Assembly: GCA_016931325.1 (NCBI GenBank)
Contig: JAFGFC010000013.1
Location: forward strand, 1-43,546
DNA: 43,546 nucleotides
DNA from: Spirochaetota bacterium
GTDB lineage: Bacteria > Spirochaetota > JAHITG01 > JAFGFC01
Direction of reading: 5' to 3'
Within the stretch, counting starts at the first letter, position 1; each line of letters opens with the position of its first letter. The notes beneath the pieces were generated by a model that saw only the letters and a list, made by a program, of their open reading frames with translations, did not search any database and had not been told where the DNA came from. Made by a program: the position numbers and the translations under genes. Below are positions 8,518 through 17,182 of this stretch, in pieces.

Positions 8518-10071
8518 ATGAAGGAGTTCAAAAAGAAGCATAATGAAAATGGACCCTCGCAATTAAAACGCAAAGAACTGGAATTGGCATCTGTCTGCCG
8601 TATTGATGATATCAGGGACGCGACAACTGATATGAGATATTTTTTTCAATTACTGGTACGTGAATTAAAAAAGATATTTCAATGTAAAACCGGGGCTTTG
8701 TTCTACAAAGATGAGATCACAAAAAAGATCGAGATCAGTGTTATCTCTTCTCAAAAGAAAGTAGATACCAAAGCCCTGGAGAAAGTAGCCTGGCAGTCCA
8801 TGCTTAAAAAGAAGATGATCAAAAATCCCGGGGTCAGGGGATTAGGTCATTCGATCTGCCTCCCGGTGGTCTTCCATAACCGTTCCAACGGGTCCATTAT
8901 TTTAGGGGACAGAAAAAAAGGATTTACCGGGGAAGACATTTCCCTTCTGGAACTGCTAGAGTCACAGATCGATTCCGCTCTGGAGCACAAGATCGTTATC
9001 CGGAGATTGGAACAGAGGAATAACGAACTGACGGTACTTTACCGTATTGACAGGATAAGGGACACCATCGGAAATTTTGAAATCATGCTGAATCAGATCC
9101 TTACGGAGATATTAAAGGTGGTGCCGGCCAGGACCGGGTTTATCATGGTCTATAATGAAAGGAAGAAACGACTGGAATTAAAAGCGGTCAATCGCCTGAA
9201 AGTGAATCGGTCGTTTTTAAAAATAATAGCCCAGGAAGCCATTGATCAGGCTGAACTTGTGAAAACTGATAAATATATTACTCTGCCTCTGCTTTTGAAG
9301 AACAGGGTTATCGGCGTCTTTGGTGTGATAGACAGTCCTAAGGGAAAATTTGATATCTATGACGAAAGACTGTTGCGTGCCATCGGTTCACAGGCGGATA
9401 CGGCTATCTTTGAGGATCTTTCCAGGCAGAAAATAAAGGATATCTTCAAGCGGTATGTGGCTGAAGATGTTGTTGAAAAGATGCTGAAGGAAGACAAGGA
9501 TTTTCTGAAAGGATCAAAGGAGAATCTCTCCGTTCTGTTTTGTGATATGCGGGGTTTTACTTCGATGTCGGAAAAGATAGGCGATCCTGAAAAGCTTGTC
9601 ATTATCATTAATGAGTATCTGGGGACGATGGCTTCCGCCGTGTTGAACAATAAGGGGACACTGGACAAGTTTGTGGGAGATGAAGTGATGGCGATCTTTG
9701 GGGCTCCCATGCCCAACAGGGATCATGCCCGTATAGCGGTACAGACAGCCATCGATATGCAAAAGGCCATGAAGAGTTTGAATAAAAAGTGGGCGAAAGA
9801 AAAAAAGCCCACCAACAGCGTTGGTATAGGGATCAATTCGGGGGATATGATCGTGGGGAACATCGGGTGTGAGATCATGACAGACTATACGGTTATGGGA
9901 GATAAGGTTAATCTGGCTTCAAGACTCTGCGGTGCGGCGGCGCCGGGCCAGATACTTGTAACGGAATATACGTTTAAAAAAAGCAACAAATATTTCAGGT
10001 TCAAAAAACTGAGCCCCATTAAAGTAAAAGGCAAATCCAGGCCGGTCGACATTTATGAAGTCTGTTATTGA
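8518..10071 (+). CDS. GAF-GAF class III adenylate cyclase
   Basis: 517 residues, soluble. Two GAF-like sensor domains (about 25-160 and 165-300) each begin with a similar SVCRIDDIRD / VLYRIDRIRD segment, a sign of internal duplication. A class III nucleotide cyclase domain follows (about 330-517). Metal-binding Asp residues are in FCDMRGFT and KFVGDEVM. The purine-selecting positions are Lys (LDKFVGDE) and Asp (TDYTVMGD), the adenylate rather than guanylate pattern. The transition-state Asn and Arg are in VNLASRL. It should make cAMP in response to a small ligand bound by the GAF domains. A good AGGAG precedes the ATG. The divergent neighbour carries two cNMP-binding domains. Confidence 0.93.
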   Translation: MKEFKKKHNENGPSQLKRKELELASVCRIDDIRDATTDMRYFFQLLVRELKKIFQCKTGALFYKDEITKKIEISVISSQKKVDTKALEKVAWQSMLKKKMIKNPGVRGLGHSICLPVVFHNRSNGSIILGDRKKGFTGEDISLLELLESQIDSALEHKIVIRRLEQRNNELTVLYRIDRIRDTIGNFEIMLNQILTEILKVVPARTGFIMVYNERKKRLELKAVNRLKVNRSFLKIIAQEAIDQAELVKTDKYITLPLLLKNRVIGVFGVIDSPKGKFDIYDERLLRAIGSQADTAIFEDLSRQKIKDIFKRYVAEDVVEKMLKEDKDFLKGSKENLSVLFCDMRGFTSMSEKIGDPEKLVIIINEYLGTMASAVLNNKGTLDKFVGDEVMAIFGAPMPNRDHARIAVQTAIDMQKAMKSLNKKWAKEKKPTNSVGIGINSGDMIVGNIGCEIMTDYTVMGDKVNLASRLCGAAAPGQILVTEYTFKKSNKYFRFKKLSPIKVKGKSRPVDIYEVCY

Positions 10072-10091
10072 ATAAAACAAAAAATAGTTCC

Positions 10092-10120
10092 TTGTGTTTC
10101 ATGTCGTTTGGGTGTATAAT
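10092..10120 (+). promoter_or_regulatory. promoter of the unknown gene at 10139
   Basis: TTGTGT, 17 bp, consensus TATAAT. This is one of the few 17-bp spacers among the promoters seen here. Confidence 0.5.
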
Positions 10121-10138
10121 TACACATAAGGTGACAGC

Positions 10139-10426
10139 ATGGTAAGAAAGGTAGAAGAATGCAAGTTGCGGCTTATCCGAAAAGCCAGCGGCCTTTTAGA
10201 TGAGATAAGACAGCAAAAAGAGGATTTCAGGAAATTGTTTGTGGAGAAATTTCACAGACAGGACGGGTATATCCTGAAGGAGAATCTGGCCACCTACGAT
10301 GCCGAGTGCGAATCCATCGAATGTATCCTGGTATGGCTTGAGGGTCTGGAGATGCGGTATCATACTTGTAAAAGACTGGGAGCCGGGATCAGGATGATCA
10401 TAGACTGTATCGAAGATACTGTCTGA
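10139..10426 (+). CDS. small cytoplasmic helical protein of unknown function
   Basis: 95 residues, highly charged and predicted mostly helical, with a coiled-coil-like first half (KLRLIRKASGLLDEIRQQKE). It has three Cys residues and no recognisable motif. An AAGGTGA ribosome site lies 5 bases before the ATG and a TATAAT promoter just upstream, which supports a real gene. The next gene begins 38 bases later on the same strand and may be co-transcribed. I do not recognise the family. Confidence 0.62.
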   Translation: MVRKVEECKLRLIRKASGLLDEIRQQKEDFRKLFVEKFHRQDGYILKENLATYDAECESIECILVWLEGLEMRYHTCKRLGAGIRMIIDCIEDTV

Positions 10427-10464
10427 AGGGCTTTTTTGTTCCGGGTGTTTTCGGCTTGCATGAC

Positions 10465-12255
10465 ATGAAAAAATCTTTTTATAAAATTCCGTTTTTATTT
10501 TTTATTTTTCTTGTCCCGTTCATGCTTTCCGGCAGGACTATCCGCGGGTATTATGATGATTACAAGTCTATCGAAGATCAAAAAAAATGGGCTGAAGGGG
10601 AAACAATATTTTCCAGAGCCGTAAGGGAATATCCCGAAGAAGTGGGATTCTATACGATACTGAACCGCTGTTTGAGAGAACAGAAAAAGAACAGGCAAGC
10701 CCTGGAGCAGATCACAAAGACCTATGAACAATATCCCGATAATGAATACGTCCGGGACAGCTATATGTACAGTCTCCTTGGTTATGCCTGGCATCTGAAT
10801 GATCATGATAAAAAAACAGAGGCTTTTGTTTTATTTGAAAAAGCCTTTAACATGGACCCTGAGAACGAATGGAACATCAACGGGTACGGTTATATTTTAA
10901 AAGAGCAGGGGCGATTGAGTGATTCTATCGCTGTTCTTGAAAAGGGTTTGAAGAAATATGAAAAGAACGAGTACATCAGGGTTGGACTGTCCTGGGCTTA
11001 TTATGCAAGGGCTAACCTTTACAGGGACACAGGGGAACCTGAGAAGGCTGAGAACTTTTATAATCAAGCTCTGGCCTTGAATGACGATCAGTGGATTAAT
11101 TTGAATTATGGCATTCATCTGAGGAAAAAGAAAGATTATCAATCTGCCCTGAAAATTTTTGAAAAGGGCCAGGCGAAATTTATCTCCAATCAATATTTTA
11201 CAACTAACCTTATCATAACGTATTATGAATTCGAACGGGATCTTAAAGACAAGGGCCATGGTGACCGGGCGATCGCTGTGAGCCGAAAAGCAGCGGGGAT
11301 ATTTCCTGATGAACCCTGGTTCAAGACAGACCTTTCGGATTATTTTATGGAGAAAGGCGACTATGTAAGATCCGCTGAATATATCATCCGATCAGCCAAA
11401 GTAAAAAATAGAACAAGCATAGAAAAGAAAAGCGGGATCGATCTGGTCAATAATATGTTCAACCGCATGAAAGAACTGGTGTTTAAATTGTCTTCTGAAG
11501 AGAAATTTAAAGAAGGGTTTAACCTTATCAATAATATTGATCAATATTTTCCTGGCCATTATTCTTACCCGGCTTTAAAAGGGGAATTGTTGTATCATTC
11601 AGGTGAGAAAGAGAAAGGATTGGACCTTGTGTATAAGGCTTATGATATATATATCAAAGAATATCCGCAGCACGAAAAGAGCGTTGTGATCAAAATACCC
11701 TTAAAGGGAATGTTTCTTGTTTATGGGAACAGCCGCAGAGACACGATAACCCATGCCGGCATGAACCGGTTCTGTTTTGATTTCATGGGATGCAATGAAA
11801 AAGGGGAGATCAAAAAAAATGACCAGGCAGATTTAGGCACCAATGAAGAGTATTATGGATTCGGCTTGTCCATTTTTTCTCCTGTTGATGGCATCGTGGA
11901 AAGGGTAGTTGATGATAAAAAGGATCTGGCCCCATCCCGTGAATACAGATTATGGGATGGCAATATGATCTCGATAAGAGATAAGGATGGTCTACATTAT
12001 TATTTTGCCCATCATAAATTTCATTCTGCCAGGGTACAGGCAGGTGAGAAAGTCAAAGCCGGACAGATCATCGCTGAATTGGGAAATACCGGCATGACCA
12101 CTATCCCCCATCTCCATTTCGGGATTTACAGTGCTGACTGGGTCGTGTCTCTTCCGGTCCAATTCACAGATTACAGATTTGTAGGGAAGGATGGTTCAAT
12201 CAAACAGATAAAAAAAGGGGTTCCTCAAACCGAACAGATCATTCTTGTTGAATGA
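10465..12255 (+). CDS. exported TPR-repeat protein with C-terminal M23 peptidase domain
   Basis: 596 residues from the ATG at 10465; the track begins three codons earlier at a TTG. A signal peptide (FLFFIFLVPFMLSGR) is followed by TPR-like helical repeats to about residue 400, with motifs such as AFVLFEKAFNMDPEN and AENFYNQALALNDD. The C-terminal 180 residues are an M23/LytM domain: first zinc His in THAGMNRF with the Asp in CFDF, YFAHHKF in the middle, and the HLHFG signature near 549. Both ends of the zinc site are present, so it may be an active peptidoglycan endopeptidase, with the TPR region for partner docking. Likely periplasmic. The fusion with a long TPR array is uncommon in my experience. 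Confidence 0.87.
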   Translation: MKKSFYKIPFLFFIFLVPFMLSGRTIRGYYDDYKSIEDQKKWAEGETIFSRAVREYPEEVGFYTILNRCLREQKKNRQALEQITKTYEQYPDNEYVRDSYMYSLLGYAWHLNDHDKKTEAFVLFEKAFNMDPENEWNINGYGYILKEQGRLSDSIAVLEKGLKKYEKNEYIRVGLSWAYYARANLYRDTGEPEKAENFYNQALALNDDQWINLNYGIHLRKKKDYQSALKIFEKGQAKFISNQYFTTNLIITYYEFERDLKDKGHGDRAIAVSRKAAGIFPDEPWFKTDLSDYFMEKGDYVRSAEYIIRSAKVKNRTSIEKKSGIDLVNNMFNRMKELVFKLSSEEKFKEGFNLINNIDQYFPGHYSYPALKGELLYHSGEKEKGLDLVYKAYDIYIKEYPQHEKSVVIKIPLKGMFLVYGNSRRDTITHAGMNRFCFDFMGCNEKGEIKKNDQADLGTNEEYYGFGLSIFSPVDGIVERVVDDKKDLAPSREYRLWDGNMISIRDKDGLHYYFAHHKFHSARVQAGEKVKAGQIIAELGNTGMTTIPHLHFGIYSADWVVSLPVQFTDYRFVGKDGSIKQIKKGVPQTEQIILVE

Positions 12256-12330
12256 TCTTTCCCTGTTGAGGGGAGCGGGTTTTCGATCTTCCCATAAATT
12301 GGGCTTTCTCTCTCTCTCTTTTAATAATTG

Positions 12331-12358
12331 TTGATTTATCTTCAGGATCAATTAATTT
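12331..12358 (+). promoter_or_regulatory. candidate promoter of the gene at 12384
   Basis: TTGATT, 16 bp, TAATTT. A CT-rich run (CTCTCTCTCTC) lies just upstream at about 12308-12320. Confidence 0.42.
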
Positions 12359-12383
12359 AGTGTATCCTGTTCAAGGAGATATA

Positions 12384-12824
12384 ATGAAAGTAAGAACGAG
12401 TATGGCATTGGATATGTCTATTGAGAAAGCCTTTCTGGAGATCCAGAAAATGTCTCACCTGATGAAGGTCTCTTCTCCTTTGATCGTATTCAGGCCGTTT
12501 CAAGATAATCCCCTTCCTCAAACAATGCGCGAAGGAAAAACGTATATTGTTTCCTTGAGGTTTTTAGGATTTATTCCTCTGGGAAAGCATGTTTTTACGA
12601 TCATGAAAATTGACAGGAAGAACAGGATCATGACAACTGATGAAAAAGGGTCTTTTATCAGGGTATGGAAACACAGGATGTCATTAAACAAGCAAAAAAA
12701 CAATTCAATTCTCTATACAGATGAGATCGAGATCAAAGCAGGGTTTTTAACCTTTTTGGTATGGGTGTTTACCCAAATCCTTTACAGGCACAGGCAAAGA
12801 AAATGGAAAAAGATGATACATTAA
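12384..12824 (+). CDS. SRPBCC/START-like small protein
   Basis: 146 residues from the ATG at 12384, which has an AAGGAG site; the track's GTG start is 8 codons upstream and overlaps the promoter. The beginning (MKVRTSMALDMSIEKAFLEIQ) and the end (LYTDEIEIKAGFLTF...LYRHRQRKWKKM) resemble SRPBCC-superfamily proteins, where a closing helix with HRQxRW is common. These bind hydrophobic ligands in a deep cavity. No signal peptide. It sits between two peptidoglycan hydrolase genes, but nothing in the sequence ties it to them. The superfamily call is by pattern only. Confidence 0.62.
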   Translation: MKVRTSMALDMSIEKAFLEIQKMSHLMKVSSPLIVFRPFQDNPLPQTMREGKTYIVSLRFLGFIPLGKHVFTIMKIDRKNRIMTTDEKGSFIRVWKHRMSLNKQKNNSILYTDEIEIKAGFLTFLVWVFTQILYRHRQRKWKKMIH

Positions 12825-12890
12825 GCGTTTCAGATCGATAGCCCCTTCTTTTAAGAATTATTTTTATCCCCCGATTTTAATAACAGGGTC

Positions 12891-14243
12891 ATGAAACTCG
12901 ATATATTTACAGGAAAGAGACAATATGGCATGGTATTGCTTGTTCTTATCGGTGTTTCCTGCTTTGCCATCAAATCAGGCAAAAAAAACTATTATTCAGA
13001 GGATATCCCGGCTGAGAAGCCCGGTTTCTGGCTGGATCATATGGATGATCCTGACAGGGTGATCCTGATCCCTGAGCAGATCAAAGAGATGAACGCGAAG
13101 ATCTTTAAAAAAGCGTATATCGATCATCCCTTTAACGAGATCAACCGCAAAAAGGGCTCTGTTATACGATCTCATCTTTTGCATCATCTGAAATGGGTCG
13201 GCCGATTTAAAAAATATAACCGGTATAACCAAAGGATCAACGGGATGAAATTTGTGCGAACCATGGAGCAATTGATGGATATTGACCGGATTCCGGAAAA
13301 TATAAACGTCAGATTCGGGCTTGTTGTTCATCCCACATATCTAAGGATCTTTCCCACTGATCAGATGGTCATGCAGAAAAAGAACGATCATCCTTTTGAT
13401 ATCCTCCAGCTTTCTTTTCTCGATACAGGTGAACCCCTTGCCCTTTACCATATTTCAAATGATAGAAAATGGGGTTATATTCTATCCACCCACAATACCG
13501 GTTGGGTGAAACTGGAGGATATCGCTCTGAGTTTTGAGAAAAAAAAGATCAGACGGTTTATTGAATGCGAGCCCTTTGTCATGGCCATAGATTGGGAAGT
13601 TCCGATCTACAAGAAGAGATCACTGGATATCATCTTTAATACTGTTCATATGGGGTCTAAATTACTACTTTTAGAGGAAAAGCCAGAATATTTTCAGGTC
13701 CTTTTACCCGAGAGGGACTTTAAGGGGAATTTAACCTTTCAGTATGGGTATGTGAAAAATAATGATCAGGTATCCTGTCATTATCTGAAGATGACCCCTC
13801 GCACCATTGCCCGTCAATCTTTCAGGATGCTTGGAGAACCTTACAGCTGGGGCGGTAAAAAGTTCAATACGGACTGTTCTTCCTTTATTAAAGTCGTATT
13901 CAGGACCATGGGCCTGGAACTGCCGCGTAATTCTTATGCGCAGGTCAGATCACTGAAGAATTACAGGGTGTCCGGAAAAAACCGTAAAAAAGTCATGGAT
14001 ACGTTAAAACCTTTTCAAACCCTTCTCTATGCCTCTGATCCCGGTCATATCATGCTTTACATCGGTGAATATCTGGGTCAGTATTATGTGATCCACAACA
14101 AATGGTCCTTCAAGGCCATGGTGAACCAGGAGGAAGAGGAGATCTTTATTAAAAGGACGATCGTCTCGGATCTGGCCCTGGGACAAGATTCTTCAGACGG
14201 CTCTCTTTTTGAAAGGATCAGGCGCATAGGATTTTTTCAATAA
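12891..14243 (+). CDS. SH3-NlpC/P60 cell-wall hydrolase
   Basis: 450 residues. A hydrophobic N-terminus (MVLLVLIGVSCFA) gives a signal peptide, possibly lipidated at the Cys. The middle (about 140-225) has the SH3b1-type pattern found in NlpC/P60 proteins: RFGLVVHPTYLRIFPT, then LQLSFLDTGEPLALYH, then GWVKLEDIAL. The C-terminal NlpC/P60 domain has Cys in NTDCSSF (about 328), His in PGHIMLYIG (about 385), and a third polar residue in VIHNKWS. The product should cut peptide stems of peptidoglycan in the periplasm. The ribosome site is weak (AGGG). A hairpin just after the stop may end the transcript. Confidence 0.9.
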   Translation: MKLDIFTGKRQYGMVLLVLIGVSCFAIKSGKKNYYSEDIPAEKPGFWLDHMDDPDRVILIPEQIKEMNAKIFKKAYIDHPFNEINRKKGSVIRSHLLHHLKWVGRFKKYNRYNQRINGMKFVRTMEQLMDIDRIPENINVRFGLVVHPTYLRIFPTDQMVMQKKNDHPFDILQLSFLDTGEPLALYHISNDRKWGYILSTHNTGWVKLEDIALSFEKKKIRRFIECEPFVMAIDWEVPIYKKRSLDIIFNTVHMGSKLLLLEEKPEYFQVLLPERDFKGNLTFQYGYVKNNDQVSCHYLKMTPRTIARQSFRMLGEPYSWGGKKFNTDCSSFIKVVFRTMGLELPRNSYAQVRSLKNYRVSGKNRKKVMDTLKPFQTLLYASDPGHIMLYIGEYLGQYYVIHNKWSFKAMVNQEEEEIFIKRTIVSDLALGQDSSDGSLFERIRRIGFFQ

Positions 14244-14245
14244 TG

Positions 14246-14263
14246 AGCCTGATGAATCAGGCT
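14246..14263 (+). terminator. hairpin after the NlpC/P60 gene
   Basis: A 7-bp perfect stem AGCCTGA/TCAGGCT around TGAA begins 3 bases after the stop codon. The following bases (TCTCTTGACTTTG) are only partly T-rich, so termination is plausible but not textbook. Confidence 0.55.
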
Positions 14264-14267
14264 TCTC

Positions 14268-14295
14268 TTGACTTTGATCTTCAGGGTATTATTTT
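14268..14295 (+). promoter_or_regulatory. promoter of the CsgG-like gene
   Basis: TTGACT, 16 bp, TATTTT, starting 5 bases after the hairpin of the upstream gene. Confidence 0.58.
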
Positions 14296-14325
14296 AATAG
14301 GAATTCTTTTATCAGAGGTATGATC

Positions 14326-15663
14326 ATGTCATTTTCTAAAATTATATTGTTCCTGTTGATCCTCATTACACCCGCTTTTCTTTTATGCGAAAGCGGGTTA
14401 AAACCCCGGATCGCTGTACTGGACCTGGAAGCCAAAGGGGTGACAGAGGATGAAGCCGGCGCGGTTACTGATTTCTTGAGGACAGATCTGGTGAACACCA
14501 AAGAGTTTACGGTGATCGAGCGCGCTCGCATGAAGGATGTTCTAAAGGAACAGCAGATGTCCCTTTCGGGTTTAACTGAAACAGAGAAAGCAGCCCGGGT
14601 CGGAAAGATTCTGAATTGCAGACTGATCATGGTGGGTTCATTGAGTAAACTGGGAGAAAAATATTTTCTCAATGTAAGGGTCGTGGATGTGGAAACCACG
14701 CAGACCAGCCTGGGGAAACGGGAAAGCAGTGACAAACTGGAAGAACTTTCAGATGTGTCCAAAAGTATAGCCTATCAGCTCGCCGGTATGGATTATAAGC
14801 AGGAAGAGATCGAGCAAATAGAAATGAAAGAAAAGATAAGATCTCCGGCCATTGGTTTTGACTTCAGGTTCAATATTACAAGAAGTATCAATCGTGATGA
14901 AGATATTGATGAGCAGATCATCCATGCCTGGCCGGAACCTTATACAACAAACTCCGGCACAACACGTTATAAATCTGAAAAGGATACAGATCCTTCCCTT
15001 TCTGATCTTCGCTTTAATGCTTTCCTGGGAGGATTGTATCTCGGGATAGGGATAAGGACCGTGACGGTCGAGAAAGGGATGGGGTCAGAACTCGTTGAAT
15101 CAGTGAACAATAATCCCTCCCTTTCGCAGAAAATCAATGAAACAAGGGAACATAAAATAAGGATAAAGGATCTGATGCTGGGACTGAGGGGCTGGACCCC
15201 CGGTCGTATCAATCCAAGGATAATCTATTTTACCTGGCGTACCATATCTGAAGAGTATACGGACCCTGTTGTCAAGCAGGAATTTTACGGACCGGGGTTG
15301 GGGATCGTTTTAAGGAATCCGGCTCCCTCCAAGAAAAAAGATGCCCTGGAATTAATCAGCTATCTGGAACTGCATTTTTCTTATCTGTGGCTGAATAAAT
15401 CAGATATTGTTCTGCAGGGAAGCCATTATGGTATTCTCGGCGGGGGAGAATTTGGTCTTGGATTACAGTTGAAACGATTGGGCCTTTACTGTCTTTTAAC
15501 CTATTCGCTTGATGTGTTCTATACAGCCTATGATTATAAGGAAGATATGGTATCCGGAAATATTATTTACAGCCAGTCAAAAGACGGAAGTCGTAAGGAA
15601 GTCTTTAAAGGGATCCTGTTCCGGCTGGGGTACACCTTTGATATGCAGGCTTTGTTCCGATAA
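14326..15663 (+). CDS. CsgG-family protein with C-terminal beta-rich domain
   Basis: 445 residues from the ATG at 14326. The track's ATG at 14320 directly abuts the AGAGGT site, so the second ATG is better placed. After a signal peptide comes a CsgG-type domain (about 28-150): RIAVLDLEAKG, EFTVIERARMKDVLKEQQ, CRLIMVGSLSKLGEKYFLNVRVVDVET. The rest (about 180-445) is beta-rich with alternating hydrophobics, for example GGLYLGIGIRTVTV, FGLGLQLKRLGLYCLLTYSL and GILFRLGYTFDMQALFR, like a small outer-membrane barrel. CsgG proteins form outer-membrane secretion pores or act in envelope assembly. No curli-like genes are nearby, so the cargo is unknown. Confidence 0.85.
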   Translation: MSFSKIILFLLILITPAFLLCESGLKPRIAVLDLEAKGVTEDEAGAVTDFLRTDLVNTKEFTVIERARMKDVLKEQQMSLSGLTETEKAARVGKILNCRLIMVGSLSKLGEKYFLNVRVVDVETTQTSLGKRESSDKLEELSDVSKSIAYQLAGMDYKQEEIEQIEMKEKIRSPAIGFDFRFNITRSINRDEDIDEQIIHAWPEPYTTNSGTTRYKSEKDTDPSLSDLRFNAFLGGLYLGIGIRTVTVEKGMGSELVESVNNNPSLSQKINETREHKIRIKDLMLGLRGWTPGRINPRIIYFTWRTISEEYTDPVVKQEFYGPGLGIVLRNPAPSKKKDALELISYLELHFSYLWLNKSDIVLQGSHYGILGGGEFGLGLQLKRLGLYCLLTYSLDVFYTAYDYKEDMVSGNIIYSQSKDGSRKEVFKGILFRLGYTFDMQALFR

Positions 15664-15666
15664 GTA

Positions 15667-17058
15667 TCAGGTTAATTTTCTGAGTATATCCCAGAAGGCT
15701 CCGCGGTGCCCGGCTTTGATGGCATTGGTCAGGACCGTGTTCTGGTTATAATTGTAATCCCTTTTGTTCTTTCCATAGGAAAATAAGAACCTTTTATCAT
15801 GGGATGTCAGATCTTCCACAAAAGGAAATATCTTTTCCCCTATCTTTGATGAGAGAAAAAAGATCGGTTTTAGGAAATTATCATTATTCTCAATAACTCC
15901 GTAAAGATCCCTGTTCTGACTGATTATACCCTGTTCTTTTATCATATCAGCCAGCCCGGTATGATTATAGATCCTCACTCCCATGGCTGTTCCCACTACA
16001 TCCGGTTTGATCTCTTTCATAAGATCTATGGTCTCGCGGCAGGTCTTTTCGTCTTCCCCCGGTCCTCCCAAGAGAAGATCGAACATAAAGGTCAGGCCGG
16101 CTTTTTTGCAGTCCTTCCCTGTCCGGATGAGATCATTGGCTGTAAAATCCCGTTTATAGGTTTTCAGTATTTTATCGCTTCCTGAATCAGCCCCAAAATT
16201 GATACCTGCGCAACCGGCCTCTCTCATAAGATGGGCCAGATCAAGATCGAATGGCCCCGGGCTCATGTAAGCATACCATTTTATTTTTTTACCAAGGTCT
16301 TTTTTGATCATGGCTTCACAGATATGTGAAGCGTGCTCATAGGGGATATTGAATTCACTGTCGCATAGATGAAACGTATGGATATTTTGTTTTAAAAGAG
16401 ATTGGAACTCATCACAGACACTTTCCGGATCCCTTAACCTTATCCGGCAGCCTTTAGAGACAGGATCAGCGCAGTAGATACAGGCTTTGTTACAACCGCG
16501 TTTTGTTTCAAGGGAACCCTGGCCGCCTTCCCGGAAGTATCTGATATTGTTGAAAAGAACTCTTTTAGGATTGAGCCGGGACAAATCAGAGTATTGAACC
16601 TTATTTGTAATAAGGGTTCCCTCTTTTCTGTAGATCAGATTGGGAACGTTTTCAATGGCGGGATAATTTTTGATAAATTGATAGAAAGCTTCTCCATCTC
16701 CACAAATGCCATGATCCAGTTCGAGAAATTCCAGGATTTCACCGGGCATGACGGAAAATCCCACACCCCCGGCCACGATGGGGGAAGAGGTTGATTTTTT
16801 TATCTCTTCAAGGATCTTTTTCAAGTCCGGCAAAAAGAACCCCTTACCCGGAAAGGTGCAGTCATCCGTGTTCCTTATGGTAACACCGATAACATCAGGT
16901 CGTGTCTTTTGGATACTGTTTTTTATATCATTTTCAAAATTGAGGTCGAGGGTGAAAACATCGATCTTGTTTTTTATCAGATACTCTCCTACGTACTCCA
17001 GTCCGATAGGCGCAATGACCGGTTTGATCGTGTTGGTGTTGATCAGCAGAACTTTCAT
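15667..17058 (-). CDS. B12-binding radical SAM enzyme
   Basis: 463 residues. The N-terminal 150 residues resemble a cobalamin-binding domain of the kind found in class B radical SAM methyltransferases (APIGLEYVGEYL, DVIGVTIRN, SPIVAGGVGFSVMPGE). The [4Fe-4S] motif CNKACIYC (CxxxCxxC) is near residue 190, followed by a radical SAM barrel with SDKILKTYKRDFT and FDLLLGGPGEDEKT. Substrates of this class include lipids, cofactors and natural products; nothing here selects one. No strong SD site precedes the ATG. The 3' end is 3 bases from the converging CsgG-like gene. Confidence 0.9.
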   Translation of the reverse strand: MKVLLINTNTIKPVIAPIGLEYVGEYLIKNKIDVFTLDLNFENDIKNSIQKTRPDVIGVTIRNTDDCTFPGKGFFLPDLKKILEEIKKSTSSPIVAGGVGFSVMPGEILEFLELDHGICGDGEAFYQFIKNYPAIENVPNLIYRKEGTLITNKVQYSDLSRLNPKRVLFNNIRYFREGGQGSLETKRGCNKACIYCADPVSKGCRIRLRDPESVCDEFQSLLKQNIHTFHLCDSEFNIPYEHASHICEAMIKKDLGKKIKWYAYMSPGPFDLDLAHLMREAGCAGINFGADSGSDKILKTYKRDFTANDLIRTGKDCKKAGLTFMFDLLLGGPGEDEKTCRETIDLMKEIKPDVVGTAMGVRIYNHTGLADMIKEQGIISQNRDLYGVIENNDNFLKPIFFLSSKIGEKIFPFVEDLTSHDKRFLFSYGKNKRDYNYNQNTVLTNAIKAGHRGAFWDILRKLT

Positions 17059-17102
17059 TATGTCTTTAATTTTTATTAGATTTCTGTATTTTGCCTGGTA
17101 TT

Positions 17103-17131
17103 AATATACAATCCGGGAAAGGATGTGTCAA
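17103..17131 (-). promoter_or_regulatory. promoter of the B12 radical SAM gene
   Basis: Minus strand: consensus TTGACA, 17 bp, TATATT. Its -35 box is 9 bp from that of the divergent plus-strand promoter. Confidence 0.6.
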
Positions 17132-17140
17132 TGAAAGCCG

Positions 17141-17168
17141 TTGAAATTCAATTTTATTTTAGTATAAT
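17141..17168 (+). promoter_or_regulatory. promoter of the SBBP propeller gene
   Basis: TTGAAA, 16 bp, consensus TATAAT. The leader would be only about 8 bases long, with AAGGA near its start. Confidence 0.62.
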
Positions 17169-17182
17169 GGTCTGTAAGGAAA

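Noticed and set aside
12305-12322. CT-rich run as a phase-variable tract
   Set aside because: It lies before the -35 box and is short; nothing ties it to expression switching.
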